Below, in pieces: positions 34,346-44,364 of a stretch of DNA of 64,000 nt. Under the pieces are notes generated by a model. It saw only the letters and a program-made list of their open reading frames with translations. It did not search any database and was not told the DNA's origin. Location: the NCBI GenBank assembly GCA_032622095.1, contig CP136068.1, positions 63,508,025-63,572,024 on the forward strand. The letters run 5' to 3'. The position numbers were made by a program, and so were the translations under genes. This DNA is from Siphonodentalium dalli. Taxonomy: Eukaryota; Mollusca; Scaphopoda; Gadilida; Siphonodentaliidae. How positions within the stretch are numbered: the first letter of the stretch is position 1; every line of letters begins with the position of its first letter.

Positions 34346-34870
34346 CCTTATCAGATTTGTGAAAATGGGATCACAAAGTCAAATAAGGGCAGAGCAAGAG
34401 ACAACTATTTCACTACATAGTAATTCTTAAAATATGTTTGCAAGAACTAGTTGGCTTATATAGAATGGAATGTTCTTCCTTGACTGCAATTCAGATTTTT
34501 TTAATGGGGTCACCTGGTCAAATAGGGGCCAAGCGAAGGACAGTTTCCCTCTTAATATGCTTCCTTCACAAGGACCATCAGGTCTATTTGACTGATATTT
34601 TTGATATGTATGAAGGGTTCTTTGGTGTCTGGGATTCAAATTTATTCAGATGGGGTCACCAGGTTAAAAGGGTGGGACCAGGGACATAACTATATGTCTC
34701 TATAGTAATTCTTAAAATGTCTTCTCAAGGGATTTTGGACTATTTAGCTTACATATAGTATGGAGGAATCAGGAAGATCCTTTAGTGACTGAGATACAGA
34801 TTTGTTAAAATGAGGTCAACCTGTCAAGAAATGGCAGTCTATGGGGAGTTAACACTTTTGTGTCCAATAA
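34346..34870 (+). repeat. Continuation of the ~150-bp tandem array
   Basis: Diverged units with GGGGTCACCTGGTCAAATAG (34505), GGGGTCACCAGGTTAAAA (34651) and GAGGTCAACCTGTCAAG (34812), related to 32105-32830. Confidence 0.7.
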
Positions 34871-35910
34871 AATCATAGAAATACCAAATTCATTAAAACA
34901 TCTACCTTGGAACCACCTGACTGATTGGTCTGACATACATGTATTGTGTTTTGGGTCCATGGATAATTGGGCTTCAAACATGTTTAAATGGTTTTAGAAA
35001 AAGGCGCTTGTGAGATTGGAAATTTCCAACAATTGAGAAAGTTTGAGGTGTCGGTTGTGAAATTCCAACCTAAGACTTGGGAGTCTGGATCCCGGTCGGG
35101 AGGGGACTTGTTGAGCTGGAGGAGGGGGGTGATCAGTAGTGTACAGTTGGCAATTTCAAGGTGGTTTTTTACCAAGCTACATACTTGAAGTCTCTCTAGC
35201 CACATATCCTGTTTAAATCTACTTCTTTTAAAGTGATTATGAAAAGTGCTCACTGTTTTGGTCTCCAGAGTCCCAGTCTTATCAGTCTTTGCAGTCTGGT
35301 GAGCGACCCCACAGTCATTGACTGTCTTGTTAATTTCAAAATTTGACCGCTCAAATTTCGCCTGTTTGAAAAGGCAGCTTGCAGAAAGAAACGTATCATT
35401 GAGGTTGTTTTATGGGTATTTTGCTTCATCTGGATTATTTCTACACAAAGAATATACAATCAATGATTTATATTGGCATTATATTAATAACTGATATATC
35501 TAAAACGGCGCACATTTTGTATGACTCAATTCCATATTCCAGTTCCCGTTTCACTTTTTAATTTTATAACTTTGGATTTCAAAGGGCACATCCGCCATGA
35601 TATATTTGTTTTGTTTTCATGATAACAAACCCAGGATCGCGACAATAAAGCTATCCGACAATAGAACTGTTAAAGCCACATGGGGTATTGAACCTTTTAA
35701 AAACATTATTTGGAATTTTGTTGTCCATAAATTGCATAATCCATCGCTTGTTAGATCGGAATTTAAAAAAAATAATCAGCCCCCGAAATTATGAAAAATG
35801 TCCCCACGGCAAATTTAATCAAGCTGAATATAGATATCACAATAATCACATGTTACCACGGTGTTTCACACAGCATTGCTGTATTTTGCTGTGGATTATG
35901 TTGAATCAAT
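34871..35910. other. Interior of the 7.46 kb element, no gene recognised
   Basis: 34995-35180 resembles 18780-18990. The rest has no interpretable feature. Confidence 0.3.
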
Positions 35911-36515
35911 GATGCAAATTATCAAACCCAAATTTTAAACAAATATATGGTGAAAAAAAAATTGAAATATTCCAAGTTTAAAACGCACATGTGGCGAACA
36001 AAGATTCCAATGCACTAACTGCGAACTTGAAACTAATATAAAATTCACTGTGAACTTATCGCAAACTTTTGCATCCAATCTAAATTTACTGCAAAAAAAT
36101 ATACATGAAATATTTGTGGATTGCTAAAATAAAAACACTCGGCCAAGGATTGATGCCTTAATTAATTTAATGTTTCAAATTATTAAATCCAAACTTTAAA
36201 TAATTATTTTGTGAAAAACAAAAGGAAATTCCAATTTTGAAAAGCACATGCAGCGAACAAATATTCCAAACCAAGATTCCAGCACACTTACCGCAAACTT
36301 GAAACTAATCTAAAATTTACTGTGAACTTATCGCAAATGGTTTGCCTTGAATTTAAATTTTCTGCAAAGTTGCAGCAAACAAACTAAATTTACAGCAAAG
36401 TTGCAGCAAACAAAAAGTTTGCGGCAAAGATCTGCGAATATGTGCAATTGATTTTCTGCGAACAAACCATTTGCTGCAAACATGCCGCACATTTGCCGCT
36501 AACTTGCAGCAAACA
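35911..36515 (+). repeat. Right subterminal region: ~262-bp tandem duplication plus TTTGCNGCAAA array
   Basis: About 35911-36110 and 36172-36375 are two copies sharing AACTTGAAACTAAT, ATTCACTGTGAACTTATCGC-like text and GCGAACAAANATTCCA. The last ~150 bp holds TTTGCTGCAAA, TTTGCGGCAAA and TTGCAGCAAAC copies, mirroring the left array. Confidence 0.85.
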
Positions 36516-36531
36516 ACCATTTCGATAAGGG

Positions 36532-37562
36532 TGGTTCGTAGTCATAAGAAATTTGATCCATAAATATGATCTACCCGACCCTCTGTTAATAATGCATACT
36601 ACCATTGATAAATCAAAAGTAGAGAAATATAAAAGCAATGTGTAAAAAACAATTCCATCAATATTGGCACATGCAAAATGAGTATGAGTTTAAAAATAGA
36701 ACCACATTAAGTATGATAAAACTACAAAATGACTCCACCAATACACCACATCTAGTATGGAAAGCATCAAAACACTCGCCTGTGGCATCAAGAAAGACAG
36801 TGATTAAAGTGTGGCTCATGACTGATACTTACAATCAAATAGGATTAAATACAGACAGAACTTAACAAACAATATATGCCCAGTTTGCCAAACTGAAACT
36901 GAGGACAGACTGCACTTCATTGCCAAATGCCCATCATGCACCATGCAAAGAAGCAAATATATGAGCAAAATGGAACATCTCCTCAAAAATAAACTCTGCA
37001 ACCAACCACTTAAACAAATGAAATACTCATCCAGCTAAGCTAGTGATTGACTGCACAAAACTCATCGAAACAGATGACCCCACAACCTTATATTGTATTG
37101 AAGATGCAGCAAGATACTACATATATTCAATACATGCAATAAGAACCAATATTTTTAAAAATCAAATGGCTAGAACATGACTTTAAGTGATGATGGAAAG
37201 ACAAGACCACTGGAAGACATGTAAAAAACATGCCAAAAAACAAAAACAAATAAACCAATATTTTAATAATTGCAGATTTTAAAATTGTTTTTTTATCTAC
37301 CTACCAAATATTTTAACCAATAGAGCTGTACGAGCTACTGAGAGCTAATTGAAGCTCAAAACCACATGTACATAAATATCACACCAAAATAAAAAAAAAT
37401 TAAAAAAGTGTACATATTAAGTAATTCAATCTTAACCATTACATTTTAACCTCACATATTACTGTCTCACAACCAAGATTGGATTTTATATTTATTTTAA
37501 CCCACACTTGGGGTGCTCCTCATAAATAAAGGAGGGATGTCCAACACAACAACAACAACAAC
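36532..37562 (+). pseudogene. Degenerate LINE ORF2, 3' piece and tail
   Basis: Resumes the LINE frame (WFVVIRNLIHKYDLPDPL) and runs, with stops, to a C-terminal cysteine-histidine motif NICPVCQTETEDRLHFIAKC (about 36870-36935; C-x2-C-x8-H-x4-C), which is typical of the end of many LINE ORF2 proteins. A 3' untranslated part follows, with ATAAATAAAGGAGGGATGTC just before a (CAA)n tail. The defined 3' end fixes the orientation of the element as +. Confidence 0.8.
37542..37562 (+). repeat. (CAA)n tail of the LINE
   Basis: Short CAACAACAACAACAA microsatellite directly after GGGATGTCCAACA. Non-LTR elements commonly end in such simple repeats. Confidence 0.85.
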
Positions 37563-38820
37563 ATTGGTACAATAAAAAATACCAAAAAGTCTTGAAAAAA
37601 AAATGTACTACTTCATGCCTAAATTTTGATAAGTTGTAATCAATTTAGTGATAGATACATGTGACTATTTCCACATATTGCTGCTTAGAAAGGTATCACA
37701 CTATGCCCACAACTGTCCTAAATTGGTGATAGCACAGGGATTGTTCATACTAGTACCATATACCCCCGATGTGGTCCATGCAATGACTCAAATTTCTCCA
37801 GATCATTCTAATGTTTTCACATGCATGCACACTTGACGCGGTTCTTTAGAGTGCACACATGGATCATTGATTGGCTCCCGATCTGACAGTGCAAGTATAA
37901 TTCTTTGTGAGGGGAGATCCGGCGAGTTCGTCCTTAGATGTTTCTGAGATTCCTTTGCTTCTGAAATTGTCACAATGGCTGTGGAAGTGAAAGTTGATTT
38001 GTTAGGCTCTCCGAACTTAGAACTCTAAAAAATTTCACATAATTCGCAAGCACGACCATTTTCCAATTGAACCACATGCAAAATTATATAAATATTTATG
38101 CTTCTGGAACAACCAGCACGAATAGAAATTACAACGGTGCTGACAGAAAATGAGCAACTATGGAATAAAATTTTGGCAACTATGCGACTCAGAAATATGA
38201 GAGGCTGTGTTTGTTTGGAGATGTGAGTAAATGATATTGTAATGAATTGCTATCTGTCAGAACATTAGAAATCTAAAATGAAACATAAAGAATAGGACTC
38301 GAAGTACATCGGGAAGATATGAAAATGACATTTGAAGCCGCTTTCGTTTGGCAAAATTGTAATTCCATCGAGGATCAGAGGGAGATTTTCGTCTTTAAAT
38401 CGTGAATACCAGACAGCTGTGACATGCTATGTTTTTCTAATAAGTCAAATATCACAAAATTACATGTCTATAATTGAAACTGGTTATTTTATTTGAGTTT
38501 TAACCGAAAATCTGTCCTTCCAAAGCGAGTGCAGTAAAACGATTATTCTAAAAATAGAATGTCACTGCCTCGCGTTCCGCAACTTACTGTTTATTGAAGG
38601 ATCCGCTTATCCACTGCGGTTCTGTGCCTCCAAAATTGGGAATCTACCTAATTTTGGAGTCTCAATTTTTCAGAATGAGCTAAACTTCATTATTTTATGG
38701 TGAAGTGTTTTAAAATCTACAGAGATATAAAGGTATTGTTCAATGTTATTAGTAATGTTCTCACCAGATTGTGCACAAAAAATTATTACTTTATGCATCT
38801 ATAATTAAGAATACATTATT
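37563..38820. other. Stretch without recognised gene
   Basis: An open frame at 37648-37836 contains YAHNCPKL, faintly reminiscent of a leucine-rich repeat, but no donor site in phase was found. Otherwise featureless. Confidence 0.3.
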
Positions 38821-38936
38821 CAGTAAAACCTCTCTAAACCAAACACCCTTCGGATCGGCCCTTCTGTTCGGTTTAGAGAGGTGTTCTGTTTACGGAAAAT
38901 CGCAAAACCATCAGAATATATTGCCGCTGTCGGTAA

Positions 38937-39417
38937 GAGTTATCGAGACCCGAACACCTCGGTTCTGATTAAAACTACAAAATACAAAAAAAAAAAAATT
39001 GCAATAGATAAGACATAAATATATGTACAGATAAACCTAGCTGGAAACACGGAAACGATACATTTTACGGTTATTCGCGGTTTTTGAAAATGTTGTTGAT
39101 GGTAGATTTCAACTCTGAGCTGTCATTTTCCCGACGGCTCATTGATTGTGATAAGTTGATTAGAACTGTGGTGACCACCATCGTGTAGCTAATTAGTGTT
39201 TAGTTTGGACAATTGTTGTAAACACATAGAGTCCCTTCCAGCGCAATAACTGATGTAAAAACAACGTGTTGCTGCTCTAATTATCTGTGAAGTCACCATT
39301 GTTCAATCAATTTGTGTAATAAGCAAATATGTATCTATGTGTATCTGAAGGTGGTGCAGTAACAAATTCTGGTTTAGGCATATCCAATTAGACACCTGTG
39401 TTCGGGTCTCGATAACT
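38937..39417. repeat. Separated 20-bp perfect inverted repeat
   Basis: AGTTATCGAGACCCGAACAC (38937-38956) pairs with GTGTTCGGGTCTCGATAACT (39398-39417). It may be the true end pair of a ~0.6 kb MITE starting at 38821. A (GATGAT)n-like patch lies at 39425-39495. Confidence 0.75.
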
Positions 39418-39591
39418 CGCTACATGCTGATGTTGATACACTCACGACGATGACAGCGCTAATAATGATGATGACGACGATGATGATGTTGATGTTACGA
39501 AGAACACGACGAATGACACTTACGGACCTCGACCGCCAAATGCAACGGCCATACAAACATTGTGTACATAACTCTGTATATACGTTTTTAT

Positions 39592-40350
39592 ACCCCCCGC
39601 AACGAAGTTAGGGGGGGTATACTGGAGTCAGCTTGTCCGTCCGTCCGTCTGTGGACACAAATTTTTCCTGAGTTTTTCTCAGTCGTGTTTTGATCAATTT
39701 CCTTGATACTTGGCACAGACATCAATCACCATGGGAACCTGTGCACCTGCGATTATGACGTCTGTCAGACCTTTTTTGGTGGAGTTATCCCCCTTTTTCG
39801 ACTTAGAAATTTTTCGCAACATGTATACTTTTGTCCGAGCTTTTATTCCTACATTTTTAGGTCAATTTTTTTTAAACGTGGCACAGATATTTAGTACCAT
39901 GGGAAATTGTGCACCTGCGATTATGACGTCTGTCCGACTTTTTTTGGTGGAGTTATCCCCCTTTTTCGACTTAGAATTTTTTTTGGCAACATGCATAATT
40001 TTGTCCGAGCTTTTATTCCCACATTTTTCGGTCAATAGGTTTTTTAATCTTGGCACTGATATTTAGTACCATGGGAACCGGTGCACCTGCGATTATGACG
40101 TCTGTCCGACATTTTTGTGTGGAGTTATTCCCCTTTTTTTACTTAGAAATTTTTTCGCAACATGCATAATTTTGTCCAAGCTTTTATTCCTACATTTTTC
40201 GGTCAATAGGTTTAAGATTAGGGTTATGGTTGTACACCTGCAAAGAGAACTGTTATTTTATTATTTTAATTAAATGTTTACTGACATGTGAAACATCTTA
40301 GTATTTTAAAATCAGGGGGGTGTCCGTAGTCCCATTGGGACAGTCACACC
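39592..40350 (+). repeat. CCCCCCGCAACGAAGTT-headed dispersed repeat with ~170-bp units
   Basis: Head: TATACCCCCCGCAACGAAG folding with AGGGGGGTATAC, then GTCCGTCCGTCCGTCTGTGG. Three units start near 39712, 39880 and 40052 with TTGGCAC, then ACCATGGGAA, GTGCACCTGCGATTATGACG and GGTGGAGTTATCCCCCTTTT. It belongs to the same architectural class as 45556-46050 and 63001-63515. ORFs here (39703-40066) are repeat artefacts. Confidence 0.85.
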
Positions 40351-40774
40351 TCCAGTTCACTCTGTATTGCATACAAATTATGATTGAGTGAAATAAAGCA
40401 ATTCAACCCAACTCAACTCTTAATCCATTTCAAAGCTTTGCCGAGACAAAAGAACCTTTTCAACTTTTTCGAACATTTTGTTTAATTTCTTTAACAAAGC
40501 GGCATCGACTTGCTACATTTTCGGGGGACACTGTGTTCGGCTGACCTTTTATATCTGTTTTAATTTGTAATTAAGGTCACACACAGGTCAACTAAAAAAC
40601 GGAAACGTTCACATCATTACCTTTTAACTGATTGCGTTCGGTCTCTTCCGTCTCTTTAAGCATTCAGATTTTGGAGGTAAACATTGTGTAGGCCTATTTG
40701 TTCACTAATGGACTAATAAAGCCGTCCGGTAATCGGAGTACAGAGGTTTCGGATTTACAGAGGTATTGGGGACC

Positions 40775-43226
40775 TTGTCAAATTACAAACGGAAATTCCG
40801 CCGGAGAACAGAGTATTTTCTCCACTCTCCGCTAAAAACTCCGGTCTCCGCTTGTGAAATTTAAACGCACACATGAGTTTTTCCTCCGATGTAAACTCCG
40901 GTAGTAATTACGGCTAACTCTGTTCAAATTGGCAGAAACTCTGCTGAAACCAGAGTTGTGACTATGCTGTGGCTGGAGCGGAAACTCTGATGATGTCAGA
41001 GCTCAAACCGGAGTGGTATACTAAACTCTGCTGTTATATATATGATAATGAGTTAGAAGTGATGCTCTGCTGAGCGAAAAATCATACTTCTAACGAGTTG
41101 AGATAAAACACATCTCAAAACACACTATGTTATTGTTGTATTTATTATCTTATACCGACCGATACTATCATTTTAGGGCAAATTTATGTCAGTTTTGAGA
41201 CAAAAAAACCTACATTATGGTAATTTTGAAGAGTAATTCCAGTTACGCAATAATACGAAGTTACAGTACATCTGATAAGTTCACAGATTTATGGAACGTT
41301 GGGGTGATTTGTCAGCAATAAAGATATAAGTCCTGATTTAATATTAATCCATGTTCAGAAATCGGAACTGTGTAATTATTTCAATCAAATGTCAATGATC
41401 TTAAACAAAAAGCAAAATCTTTCAATCTATTTTACGGTAGTTCATAATTCGCTAGATTGAAAAGATCTTTGAAATTCTGAGGAAAGTGTACATCATAAAT
41501 TTTGCAAATATTGTGTGTGCAAGCGATCTAAAATGACTGGAAAAGAATAGTGACATGTGAAAGCTAACATTTAGTTATATTAGGGAGATTTAATCACGAG
41601 AGGCGAAAGTTTTTGTTGATATGTCGCTAAGGTCGTGAGGTGAAAGGTCACATTGTGCATAGTCCTTTCTTTAAGTATGTCAGTCATGATCCACGTATAG
41701 GGTCTAGCTAGCTACAGCTGGTGCAAATGATTACTATATTTACAAGATCAGTTCTCAAAATAATGTATCATGAATAATTATCAAAATTATTTATAATGAT
41801 CAGTTCTCAAAAATAAATTTACAAGATCAGTTCTGTGCTATTGATTCATAATATACATAAATGGTATTGTTTATGAATATTACCAATGGGTGCCTGTACA
41901 ATGTTCTACCTGTAATGTGGGACAGGGAGACTGAAAATGCATCTTCTAGTAGTCGTGAACTATTTATAGGCTTCAAATTGTAGCAGCCTGCATGGTATCT
42001 TGAAAACTTTAAAATTAATTGTGTCTCTTGAAACTCATTCGGCCGAAGTTTATTTCAGTCATTGGAAATTGACACAAAATAGACCTGGTACAGTATACCG
42101 GTACTCCAAGCGGACGCAAATGATTAACTGTATTGTTGTTATGCATGTCCCATTTCATTTTAGATTACATTTTTTATTATTATTTTGCTGTAAAATGTAC
42201 ATGATGATGATGTTAGGTGATCGTTATTTGTATATTCATCATTATTTACAGCGAGAAACATTTCCAATCACAGTCCACTGGGGAGAAAATAGTCAAATAT
42301 TATGGGAGGTTAAATTAAATGTACAGAATTAAGCATAATCCAATTGCATTGATACGAAATTAAACAAAATCATTAAACCCAATAACATGACCCAGCCTGA
42401 TCAGCGAGAAGTTTGAATCTGCCGGCTTAATATGAGTGACAGGCCATGGGGCGGAGCTTAAAGGGAATCCACCAATCGCGTAACGAATAGATAAATAGTG
42501 AAGAAATTGCACAATGTATTGCCGACAAAATACTAAACAATTAGTGATAATTGAATGATAACTAGATGAATATGCAGATTGTGAACTGAACTTGCTAGAA
42601 TATTAGATACCATGACAATCAGTGATGAATAAAGTGTACTTTGCTGCGAATAAAGTGTACTTCAATGCGATGAAAGTGAACTGACACGATTTATGTGTAT
42701 ATATAAAGTACGGAATCGGAATCGAAACAACGTGCATCGATCACTCATTATTACTGCCAATTAATCAATCAATACCTAAATTACCTAATATTATAAAACA
42801 ATGCAAACAACGTGTTAACAGAGAGGTAAATCGTAGATAAGCTGCAGTGCAAGCATGACTGAATTAATTCTTCTTTGCCATATATGGCTGATAATAAAAA
42901 ATGCGGTGTGTTTCCTAGTAAAACGGAGTTTTAGTTGGAACACTCAGATGTGAGCGCATTCAAATCCAGCGGACTTCCGATGGATACTCCGCAGTAATTC
43001 CAATGAACGTAACAAAAACTCCGCTATAACATAAAGGAAGCTCCGCTATAAAACATAACAAAAACTCCGTCAGAAACTCTGCCAGAAACTTCGCTATAAC
43101 TCTGATGAACATAACAAAAACTCTGGCGTGTTTTACGCTACTTACCTTACTGGAGAACGGAGTTTTTAGCGGAGAGCGGAGAAAAAACTCCATTCTCCGG
43201 CGGAATTTCCGCTTGTAATTTGACAA
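40775..43226 (+). mobile_element. TIR element with CGGAGTTTTT subterminal motifs, ~2452 bp
   Basis: Left end TTGTCAAATTACAAACGGAA and right end TTCCGCTTGTAATTTGACAA. Inverted similarity continues about 75 bp through TTCCGCCGGAGAA and CTCCGCTAAAAACTCCG. Multiple ACTCCG/CGGAGTT motifs lie inside both ends. Flanks (GGGGACC / ATCATTA) show no clear target duplication. The AT-rich interior has a 111-codon open frame at 42000-42332 that I do not recognise. The short relative at 27350-27657 has the same right end. Confidence 0.8.
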
Positions 43227-43400
43227 ATCATTAGTGACAATGCACTTGGGTAAATTCGGGACCGAACAATTCGTTCGGAATGGAGAGGGATTCGGATTGG
43301 AGAGGTTTCACTGTAATTGGATATCGATATACCCTGCTTTTCTCATAACCTTTTAAGCCATGACTGGAATTTCCTGAAATTTTGCCAAAACCCTGTTCCA

Positions 43401-43500
43401 ATGCATTTTCTTCGAGTCTCCCATAGGGAGCCTCACATATATAAGATAATACATTGGCCTAACAATATTTACCTTTACCTTGTAAGCCAGTGCATTCTGT
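43401..43500. repeat. Decayed copies of the CCAATGCATT hairpin MITE
   Basis: CCAATGCATTTTCTTCGAGT through CCTCACATATATAAGATAAT to ACATTGG resembles 25243-25309 and is followed by the same CCTAACAAT. A half-copy follows near 43485-43530 (CCAGTGCATTCTGTTACATA). Confidence 0.7.
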
Positions 43501-43680
43501 TACATATGCAAGGCTCCCTATGAGATATCTGTATTGAGTATTAATCTTCTCCACTCATAATCGCGACGCCATATGTGGCGATTCTGATGCTGATCAGCAC
43601 GGTGAGTGAAATAAGGCTGTTTCATCATTGCTGTTGTGCATGTACATGTTGCTGTTGTCTTATTTTATCTGTTTTTACAG

Positions 43681-43769
43681 CCCGTTTGGTGGTGCCCTGA
43701 ATGATGATAGCATATTGTGCATTTCAAAGTGGAGATACCTTAAATCACTGCAGCTCACAGGTCTGCCAG
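43681..43769 (+). CDS. Exon of a leucine-rich-repeat protein (FBXL/AMN1-like), exon A
   Basis: An 89-nt exon between a strong acceptor (TTTTATCTGTTTTTACAG) and a strong donor (CCAG|GTATGT). Only one frame is open. It encodes about 29 residues ending KWRYLKSLQLTGLP, with the L-x2-L-x-L spacing of a leucine-rich repeat. The exon begins with the last base of a split codon and ends with the first base of one. The next exon (50104) begins with two bases and so completes a Gly codon, giving an uninterrupted LRR across the junction. Cysteine-containing LRRs of this kind are found in F-box/LRR and AMN1 proteins, substrate-recognition subunits of SCF ubiquitin ligases. I suspect an FBXL18-like protein from the pattern but cannot verify it. 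No upstream exon was identified. Confidence 0.72.
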
Positions 43770-44113
43770 GTATGTAATTATATAAGAAATTCATTTAAAA
43801 TGACATTTGTTGCCAATTGCATATTCCTAATCTTGGTGCACTCACATGTTACAGGTGTCAGTGATTGCATGGCAAGCCAGTCAATGGGCAATAAGATCAA
43901 CAGTATACACATATGGGGTGCCCACTGTAGGTGGAAGCCATTTCATTGTCATTGAATTTAGATGAATATTGTCAACCTTGGATTCAATTGCATGATTTCC
44001 CCATAAAAAAAACTTTGGCATCAACAATATGGTATATGCACCCAATAAACTTCAGACTTGATTCAATTAAGAACATAATTTTATTTGTTTGAAACATGAA
44101 TTGGACATGAACA

Positions 44114-44364
44114 TATTCAAGAACAGAATACAAACGTCAGTGTATGTCAGTGAATGCATTCACTTTTTGGTTTTCATACATCTACTCCTTTAATTCAGTT
44201 TTGTTTTTCCCGGCCGAATCATTTAGAATCGAAGTAACCGATTCCATGGGGGCAGTGCCGTCAAATTCTCCACTGGTAAATTTGTTTAAAACTTCTGACA
44301 ATGTTAGGTCGTCCAATAGTGGGCACCCATACCATTCTTTGATGACAGTTAAGTTGCTCAAACA
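44114..44364 (+). repeat. Segment A, first of three copies (~255 bp)
   Basis: ATTCAAGAACAGAATACAAA through CCGATTCCATGGGGGCAGTG to AAGTTGCTCAAACATT. It is repeated within both large duplicates at about 45029-45286 and 48299-48556. This copy lacks TG in CACTGTGGTAA. Confidence 0.9.

Larger units (their letters stand above)
29072..36531 (+). mobile_element. Large TIR element with TTTGCNGCAAA subterminal arrays, 7460 bp
   Basis: Termini are a perfect 12-bp inverted repeat, CCCTTATCGAAA ... TTTCGATAAGGG, flanked by TG (29070-29071 and 36532-36533). Removing it rejoins the LINE frame exactly (NSNS-W-FVVIRNL). Both ends carry dense copies of TTTGC-N-GCAAA and half sites: about 300 bp at the left, about 550 bp at the right. 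Dense subterminal arrays and a short target duplication recall CACTA/EnSpm-type transposons, but the CCC ends do not prove that class. No transposase frame was seen. The interior is a mosaic of older repeats. Confidence 0.85.
38821..43313 (+). mobile_element. Tc1/pogo-like TIR pair enclosing nested repeats
   Basis: CAGTAAAACCTCTCTAAACC (38821-38840) is the inverted counterpart of GGATTGGAGAGGTTTCACTG (43294-43313). CAGT ends with AAACCTCTC are typical of pogo/Tigger-like families, which duplicate TA. TA follows the right end, but the left neighbour is TT, so either that base has mutated or the two ends come from different copies. Just inside the left end, 38827-38880 folds on itself (CTCTCTAAACC / GGTTTAGAGAG). 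The interior includes 39592-40350 and 40775-43226. Confidence 0.45.

Noticed and set aside
37648-37836. Frame with YAHNCPKL, considered as an upstream LRR exon
   Set aside because: A single weak LRR-like match and no donor giving the phase that exon A needs.
43602-43680. GTGAGT at 43602 as donor of a short intron before exon A
   Set aside because: The phase required by exon A meets a TGA a few codons upstream of the donor.
44170-44364. Frame with FRIEVTDSMGAVPSNSP in segment A
   Set aside because: The two other copies of the segment have a frame-breaking TG, so the frame is not maintained.
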